From the NCBI RefSeq assembly GCF_963576675.1, contig NC_088914.1, positions 14,611,001 through 14,675,000 on the forward strand: a stretch of DNA of 64,000 bases, in the 5' to 3' direction. Positions 57,603 through 64,000 of this stretch are shown in pieces. The notes beneath the pieces were generated by a model. It made no database searches, was not told the origin of the DNA, and worked only from the letters and a program-made list of their open reading frames with translations. A program made the position numbers and the translations under genes. The stretch's first letter is position 1, and each line of letters opens with the position of its first letter. This DNA comes from Euphorbia lathyris (Eukaryota > Streptophyta > Magnoliopsida > Malpighiales > Euphorbiaceae).

Positions 57603-58576
57603 GACAAAGTATTTCTACTTTGGGTAAAGTTCAGAAGGCGCAGGAAGCTGTCTGGAAGACTTTGCCAAAAATGTCGAAACATTCTGTTTACCGGACGAAA
57701 AGCTGCTGAGCACTGCCGCGGACAGAAGATGCAAGAATTTCATTGGCCAACGACACTGTGCACGTACTGAGTGACAACGACAGGAAGCCGTTTCCCTCCA
57801 ACGGTTATTTCGAAATTCGAAATTACCGGTGCCTCAAGTGTCACTACATAAAGGCCTCTCATTTGCTTCATTCGATGCAGATCTTCAACTAGTCAAAACG
57901 CTGACCAAATTTCTACATGAAGTTCTATGAGAAAAGCAAAGCAAAAACCTTACACCAATTTCCATATTATTATGTAAAAGTCTAAAGTGATTTCAATCAT
58001 CTAAAGTGTCTTAGAAATTGTTGTTTCGGACAAACACTTTATCATTTCTAGAAGAATAGAAAGGAGAGGCTGAGTACTCGATTATAGTACTCAGCGATAG
58101 ATATAGGAGTGAGTAGAGGTATAGAGGAAGGTACTATTGCATACTCAGCTTCTATTGTAAAAGGTTTCGTGCTCTACCTTTAAAGAGCTCAGTAGAGGAT
58201 TCGAAAAGCTCGGAACGAGTTCCGGGGACTAGACGTAGGTGGGGAGGACGAACCAGGATAAGTCTACTGAGTAACTGATTTCTAACCTTAAACTCCTTTA
58301 TATATATTGCTTGCTATAAAACTGACTAAGTAACGAACTCACGCTGAGTTGTGTGCACTAAGAAGCTGAGTTCAGGAATAGACTCTAAGTGCTATCTCCT
58401 GACTCAAGGAAAGAAACAAACTTAGTCACCAGTTGACTAAGCTTGTGTCTTAAACTACTTAGCGCCGCTGTGTAAACCTTTTCTTAAGAAAAGAAGTCAG
58501 CCTTAACGGACAAAATTTTAAATTGTTCCTATCCCCCCCCTTGGAACTAACCTTGTCACGTTATAAGGGACCAACA
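57603..58576 (+). repeat. Copia-A 3' LTR, 5'-truncated (last 974 bp)
   Basis: Matches 18779-19754 of the 5' LTR from GACAAAGTATTTCTAC onward and ends GGGACCAACA at 58576, followed by the CCCTT duplication. The first ~364 bases were lost in the deletion that fused it to the gypsy LTR. Confidence 0.92.
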
Positions 58577-58581
58577 CCCTT
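58577..58581. repeat. Target-site duplication of Copia-A, right copy (CCCTT)
   Basis: Pairs with 18410-18414. It is also the first sequence of the right LINE half. Confidence 0.92.
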
Positions 58582-60637
58582 GTCTCAAACCCCGTTTGGG
58601 TATAATAGGGCCTATCAACCTGTCATTAACTTTAACCATATATTTCACAGACGACATAAACATCATAATCAAATTGACCCATTTAGAGTCGAATCCCAAC
58701 TTCAACATCATAGCCTGTAAATAATTCCAGTCAACCCTGTCATAGGCTTTACTCATATCCACCTTCAATGCCACATTACCCATTTTCTTATTACAGTTCC
58801 CATTGATACTATGAATCAATTCAAAGGCAATCAACACACTATCATGGATAGACCGGCCTTTCACAAAAGCAGATTGGGCATCAGATATTAAAGATGAGAG
58901 GATTGGTTTTAATCTGTTGGCTAAGGCTTTTGAGATAATTTTATACAGTACATTGCACAGGGCAATAGGTCTTAATTCGGTCATATCAGAGGGGTTTTCA
59001 CATTTAGGAATTAAGGTGATCGTGGTATTATTAAGACCAGGCGGAAACATACATTGTTCGAGCCATGAGGTCCCAACCCTGAAGATATCCTCACGGATCA
59101 GATCCCAGAATTTTTGGTAGAATCCTGGGTTAAAGCCATCGGGCCATGGCGCCTTCTCTGGATGCATCTCAAACAGCGCTATCCTGAGCTCATCCTTGGT
59201 AAAGGGCCTAAGTAACCGTCTATTATTCTCCTCCGTCACTCGGCTCCTGACACAACTAACCACCCCCTCCCATTCACTACTACTGGCTGAAAAAAGGCGA
59301 CTAAAGTATGTCATGGCTACTTCACCTAACTCAGTAGCTTCATAGACCCAATTCCCCTCAGAATTATGAAGTCTCTTTATATGGTTCAGTTTCCGTCTCC
59401 CCTTTGTAAAAGAATGATAAAAACGGGTGTTGCTATCTCCTTCCTGAAGCCAGAGCACTTTCGAGCGTTGTCTCCAGTGATCCTCCTCCTTTAAAAGGGT
59501 ACGAACCAGTTCAGATCTCGTTGCTTCGTATAATTCTGCCTCTAATGGACTTCCCCTCTCTCGCAGCCTCTCTAGGCGGGTCTGAAGAACATTAATGTTC
59601 CTTTTCTCATCAATTCGCTTAAGTCTGCCCCACTGGCCAAGTTCGGATGCTAAAGTCTGAAGTTTAGATACTACTGTGGCAGTCCCAGTAGCCGCCCAAG
59701 CAGAACCCACTACATCCCGTAAATCTGCCTCTCTGAACCACTTCTGTTCGAACCGGAACTGATCTGACCTTGTGGAACTGATATGGTCTGTGCGCAGACA
59801 GATTGGTGAGTGATCAGAAGAGGGAGCAATGGTATTAAAACTACTAAAGTTGGGAAACAACACTGCCCAATAGTCTGTACAAAGACACCGATCTAGTTTT
59901 TCTTGAACTTCATTGATTTTGCCCCTATGACGGATCCATGTGAACGGGTACCCCGCTAGTGGGATGTCCTGAAGACCACAAACATTGAGAGCCTCTCTGA
60001 AGCCTCTAAAACACCAATCAGGGTGGTCAATCCGCCCTTTTTTATCACTGAGGTAGAGCAGGTCATTGAAGTCTCCCAAAATGGCCCAAGGGAGTGGAGA
60101 GGCGGCAGCAAGGTTCCTTAAAATATTCCAAGAAACCTTTCGTCTAGCTCTCTCCGGACACCCGTAAAACCCAGTCAGACGCCACTCTCCTTTCTGAGCA
60201 TCGTGAATCTGAAGATCAATGTGGTTAATAGAGTAGGAGAGTAGGGAGCAGTCACTATCCTTCTTCCAAAAGGCACAAATCCCTCCACTCCGACCAATAC
60301 AATCCACTGCAAAACAACCTTCAAAGCTAATTTTATTTCGAATAAATTCAATACGGGACTGACACACAAGAGTCTCAAATAGGAACACTACATCGGGCCG
60401 TTAAGCTCTGATCAGCTCAGCCAGAATAGGAACTGCCTTGGCGTTGCCTAGGCCCTGGCAGTTCCAACTGAGAATTTTCATGCGTCTGCCTTTAAAGGAA
60501 GGATGCTTCTGCTGAGCACTAGTTTGAACATTGTGGTTTACCTGCTCCTTCCCTAAACCTGATTCTGCATCCTTTTCCGCCTGCAACGAAGAGGATGGAT
60601 CCACATCCATAGCCTTCACCTGAACTTCCTTAATCAT
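58582..60637 (-). pseudogene. LINE ORF2, N-terminal half: AP-type endonuclease and first part of RT
   Basis: Starts MIKEVQVKAMDVDPS (ATG at 60635-60637), two bases after the ORF1 stop. Endonuclease motifs: KILSWNCQGLGN, LTGFYGCPERA, WAILGDFND and SDHSPICLR. RT motifs: KAPWPDGFNPGFYQ, LRPIALCNVLYKIISK, DAQSAFVKGRSIHDS, VDMSKAYDRVDW (first catalytic Asp near 58750) and PKRGLRQG at the insertion edge. A TAA at 60401-60403 interrupts the endonuclease. The second catalytic pair (FTDD) now lies 40 kb away. Confidence 0.92.
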
Positions 60638-60639
60638 AC

Positions 60640-61634
60640 CTACCCCTGTGCATCACCTCCCCTCCTCCTTTTACGTTCCTCTGCCACCTCAAGTCCTACC
60701 TCTAACTGTGGATTAACAGGATTCTCCACCTTACCTATCCCCTCCTCAAAAATACTTGTACCAAAGTTCCGCGATAGGTGCCTCAAGTTCTTTCGCTGAC
60801 TCCCTAAGAGATGTTCGCCCGCGGCTTGATCGGAAACCTGGTCTGTAGCTTTCGATCCACTTCCCGACCCCACCATCTCCCCCTCTTTTAACCAGCGTTC
60901 TCCCCCAAGGACGTTCATCCTTCTTGCTTGCGCCCGTAACGACACATCCCAAAGCCTCACAATCTCCTCTTCTTTACATTGGAAATACAGCTCGCAATGC
61001 CTATCTAGATGGCCGATTAACCCACAAATGAAGCAAAACGTGGGCAATTTCTCATAGCGGAACTTCACTGTCAACCATTCCCCCCCAGCACGTCTGACCT
61101 TCTTCTCTCTCTGCAATGGCTTTCGGATATCAATACTGACTCTCATTCTCAGGTAGCTCAATTCATGAATCCATTTGTTCTTTGGGTCATAAGCCACAAA
61201 AGCCCCCACAAAGTCACCAAGAGCATTCGCCACGGCTTTGGAGAATAGGCCTGGGGTAAAGCCATGAATCTGAACCCAAAAGCATATATGGGTCATAGGT
61301 GCTTCGGTTGGAACTTCCCCCTCCCTTAGCGCGTGCAAAATTAGAATACTGTTGTCAAACGTCCATGGGCCGTTCTCAAGCACCCACTTCATATCATATT
61401 GGTGAAAGAATCTGAATAACATGAGCTTACCTCCTAGTTCAGAGACGGACAGCCTTTTCCCGGTCTCCACAGGCTGGCCATTCGGTGCTTAAACACTTCA
61501 AAGTTAAAATTGCGGTCCGTAACCAGAGAACCCACAACACAGAGGTTATAATTTACCTCTGCCGCGGCTTCCGCTTCAACTCCGAACTCGAAGCCGCCAT
61601 CGATAATTGTCAGCTGTTTCAACTGGTCCTCCAT
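60640..61634 (-). pseudogene. LINE ORF1 (DUF4283-like with CCHC knuckle), frameshifted
   Basis: Starts MEDQLKQLTIIDGGFEF at 61634. A frameshift near 61455-61475, in a GGAAAAGG run, moves the frame to LSVSELGGKLMLFRFFHQYD. The typical plant LINE ORF1 features follow: WVLENGPWTFDNSIL, CFWVQIHGFTPGLFS, and zinc knuckle CFICGLIGHLDRHC near 61040. It ends RRGGDAQG-stop at 60640-60642. An RNA-binding chaperone role is known for such proteins. Confidence 0.87.
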
Positions 61635-61760
61635 TCTCCCAGACGTACAACACAGAGTCATCAATGGCAGGATGATCTACTCGATTCCTGTGGACGGAGA
61701 TAAACCGTCGCTGTAAGAGGGAAGATCGTCTCCGAGAACCCTAGCTTTTTCGATGGAAGT

Positions 61761-62011
61761 AATCTCACTCACTCTAGAACTCTCAACAGGAGTAATGCTC
61801 TCAACATGAGTTTTCTTCTCTCAACCACTTACCTTTTATTTATATAAGATGTTATTAAAGTATAGTAAGATAGATTAATCAAGTAAAGTATGTTAATGCA
61901 CCGTGAAATACATTGTGGTGTTTTAATCAAAGTAAGGTAAATACTGTGACGAATGTTGTATTTTTTTTTGGTTTAAAGTAAATGAAACTATATATAAAAT
62001 TATTAATAGTG
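61761..62011. other. AT-rich spacer between the two LINEs
   Basis: No ORF or element ends were recognised; it contains several TATA/TTAA-rich words. Confidence 0.5.
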
Positions 62012-64000
62012 TATTCTTATAATAAAATTATTGATTGACTTCTTCTTAGTAAGGAGTGCTTGGAGAAAGAGTTATATTGATTGTAAGGTGATCCCTGGTG
62101 AGAGTACGACAACCCAACATAGAGTAGTGGTGCTAGATTTTCGAAGTAGGAAATGTATAAGAAAACAAACACCTCAAGTAGAGACTAAGATTAAGTGGTG
62201 GAAATTGCAAGGGGAGAATCAACAAAAATTTGTGGATGAGATGACCAAAAAAGATATTTGGCCTTGCAATATGGATTCAGATATAGATTCGATATGGAAT
62301 AAGATGGAGCATAGTATAAGGGAAGTAGCGAAGGAAGTTCTAGGGGAATCTAAAGGTAGCATGCCACCGGGTAAGGACACATCTTGGTGGACAGAAGAAG
62401 TACGACAAGCAGTAAAGAGTAAGAGAGAATCCTATAAACTATTGGGGAAATGTAGGAGTGACGAGAACTACGAAAAATACAAAGAGGCTAAAAGGGAAGT
62501 AAAGAAGGTCATACGAGATGCTAGAGCAAAGGTGAATCGGGATCTGTATACAAGATTGGATACGAAAGAAGGGGAAAGAGACATATATAGAATTGCTCGG
62601 ATGAGAGATAGGAAGACGCGAGATCTCGGAAAAGTTAAATGTGTGAAGGATGTGGACCAGAAAGTCTTAGTTGGAGATAAGGATATCAAGGAACGATGGA
62701 GGTCCTATTTTGATGACTTATTTAATGGAGATCGCCAACAAGATGTTGGAGATATAAGTATCCATCACGATATGATAAATCATGAATGCCTGCGGAGAAT
62801 TCAAAAGGGTGAAGTCAAAATGGCATTAAGTAAGATGAAGTTGAAGAAAGCAGTAGGACCTGATGGCATCCCTATTGAGATTTGGAGATGTTTGGGAGAA
62901 AGAGGAATCGAATGGTTGACGACGTTCTTCAACAAAATTTGGAGAAACAATAAGATGCCATCAGAATGGAGGAAAAGTACCTTAATCCCTTTGTATAAGA
63001 ACAACGGCGATGTCCAAGATTGTGCCAACTATCGGGGAATCAAATTAATGAGTCACACTATGAAACTTTGGGAGCGAGTGATTGAACAAAGGCTAAGGAG
63101 GACGGTGAAGATCTCGGAAAACCAGTTTGGCTTTATGCCGGGAAGATCAACTATGGAAGCCATCCATCTAATGAGACAATTAATGGAGCACTATCGAAAT
63201 AAGAAGAAAGACTTGCATATGGTTTTCATTGACTTGGAGAAAGCATATGATAAGGTACCAAGGGAAGTACTTTGGTGGGCCTTGATAAGGAAAGGCATTT
63301 CGCGGAAATATATTGACATCATAAAGGACATGTATGAGGGAGTATGCACGAGTGTACGTACTAGTGTTGGGAAGACTGAAGAGTTTCCTATTACGATTGG
63401 AGTGCATCAAGGTTCCGCACTAAGCCCATTTCTTTTTGCCATCGTTATGGATGAACTAACAAGTTCACTTCAAGATGGTATACCATGGTGCATGCTGTTT
63501 GCAGATGATATTGTGTTGGTTGATGAGACGAAAGAAGGAGTGGAGATGAAGTTGGAACTATGGAGGCAAACTCTAGAATCTAGAGGCTTTAAGTTGAGTC
63601 GAAGTAAGACAGAATATTTGGAGTGTAAGTTTAGCGGCCGTAGGAGTAGGGAGGCAGGGACAATCACCCTGGATGGGAGAGTTGTTCAGGCCTCGGATGG
63701 CTTCCGGTATTTAGGATCTATTATCCAAACGGATGGAGAAGTAGATGGAGATGTTGCTCATAGGATTAAAGCTGGTTGGTCGAAGTGGAAGAGTGCTACG
63801 GGTTTCCTTTGTGATCCCGGCATGCCTAATAGATTGAAGGGAAAATTCTACCGGACGGCAATTAGACCAGCATTGTTATATGGTACGGAGTGTTGGGCAG
63901 TGAAACACTGCCACATCCATAAGATGTCGGTGGCGGAGATGCGTATGTTGAGATGGATGTGTGGTCACACGAGAAAGGACCGGGTGCGTAATGAAATAAT
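62012..64000 (+). mobile_element. RTE-type LINE, 5'-truncated, open RT reading frame running off the window
   Basis: A single frame is open from 62012 to the window end (about 660 codons, no stop). It starts inside the C-terminal edge of the endonuclease region ([19 protein letters not shown]). RT motifs follow: [84 protein letters not shown] and the catalytic FADDIVLV (FADD 63498-63509). The C-terminal part includes [10 protein letters not shown] and [14 protein letters not shown]. The sequence style is that of plant RTE-clade elements. There is no start codon or complete endonuclease, so it is a 5'-truncated copy. Its 3' end lies outside the window. Confidence 0.88.

Larger units (their letters stand above)
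26843..57605 (+). mobile_element. Giant Tat-type Ty3/gypsy retrotransposon carrying an antisense plant mobile domain gene
   Basis: 5' LTR 26843-29425, PBS, 2-kb leader, gag with four capsid-like modules, protease, G-patch, RT, RNase H, a second RNase H and integrase to 40446. A non-coding 3' region then carries a spliced PMD gene on the opposite strand, a minisatellite, a purine tract and the first ~925 bases of the 3' LTR. Without its two inner insertions it would be about 17.6 kb, or about 19 kb with a complete 3' LTR. The double RNase H and the tRNA-Arg-like PBS indicate the Tat lineage. The element is dead: stops and frameshifts occur in gag and pol, and the 3' LTR is truncated. Confidence 0.92.
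18415..58576 (+). mobile_element. Copia-A: SIRE-like Ty1/copia retrotransposon with an extra ORF, containing the gypsy nest
   Basis: Components in order: 5' LTR 18415-19754, PBS for initiator tRNA-Met, gag, protease, integrase, RT and RNase H to 24688, a spacer with a TATA box, and the third ORF to 26842. There the giant gypsy element is inserted. The element resumes only at 57603 with the last 974 bases of its 3' LTR. The rest of ORF3, the polypurine tract and the first ~364 bases of the 3' LTR have been deleted. Lineage is inferred from the RT, the two zinc knuckles, the PBS type and the long extra ORF. By eye the LTRs differ at about 38 sites in ~975 bp (about 4 percent). Confidence 0.92.
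58577..61760 (-). mobile_element. L1-type LINE, 5' half
   Basis: Contains the 5' UTR (about 61635-61760), ORF1 and the N-terminal part of ORF2, ending inside RT at the Copia-A insertion. The left half is at 16075-18414. The 5' end is placed at about 61760 only approximately; no target duplication of the LINE itself could be identified. Confidence 0.9.

Overview
This is nuclear DNA from a flowering plant, most likely a eudicot (AT-rich introns and intergenic DNA, GT-AG introns, plant-type LTR retrotransposons and LINEs, a plant mobile domain gene). The species cannot be named from the sequence. Two normal host genes fill the left 13 kb. Nearly everything to the right is transposable element, much of it a nest of elements inside elements.

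Host part. An oxysterol-binding-protein-related gene (ORP1/ORP2 type, PH + ORD, 8 coding exons, 814 codons plus stop) lies at 783-7666 (+). It converges with an SDA1-like 60S ribosome-biogenesis gene of 15 coding exons and 791 codons at 13269-7981 (-). Every intron I assigned is GT-AG and both reading frames close exactly. Intron 1 of the ORP gene holds a tiny retroposon with a perfect 16-bp target duplication. A decayed Ty3/gypsy gag-protease relic follows at about 14171-15560.

Nested repeat part, oldest first. (1) An L1-type LINE on the minus strand is cut in two: its 3' half is at 16075-18414 and its 5' half at 58577-61760. (2) Copia-A (+, SIRE-like, 18415-58576, target duplication CCCTT on both sides) caused the cut. 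(3) A giant Ty3/gypsy element of the Tat type (+, 26843 to about 57602) sits inside Copia-A's third ORF. It has a 2.58-kb LTR, a gag with four capsid-like repeats, protease, G-patch, RT, two RNase H domains and integrase. It also carries a multi-exon plant mobile domain (PMD) gene on the opposite strand. (4) Two later insertions lie inside the gypsy element: a 1.7-kb solo LTR of another family (35202-36900, target duplication AGAGG) and Copia-B (minus strand, 41326-52810, target duplication CATGT/CACGT), which is inserted in an exon of the PMD gene. (5) A deletion with 3-bp microhomology then fused the gypsy 3' LTR to the Copia-A 3' LTR near 57603. Removing the layers in this order gives continuous reading frames at the two junctions I checked (solo LTR, Copia-B).

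At the right edge (62012 to the end) an RTE-type LINE reverse transcriptase ORF is open for about 660 codons and runs off the window. All other element ORFs are broken, mostly by C-to-T type stop codons.

Most interesting: the four-capsid gag; the captured, spliced, antisense PMD gene; a conserved TATA box in front of the extra third ORF of both Copia copies; a TATA box placed inside a perfect inverted repeat behind an array of ~21.6-bp palindromes; and three hairpins with one shared loop but different stems in the gypsy LTR.
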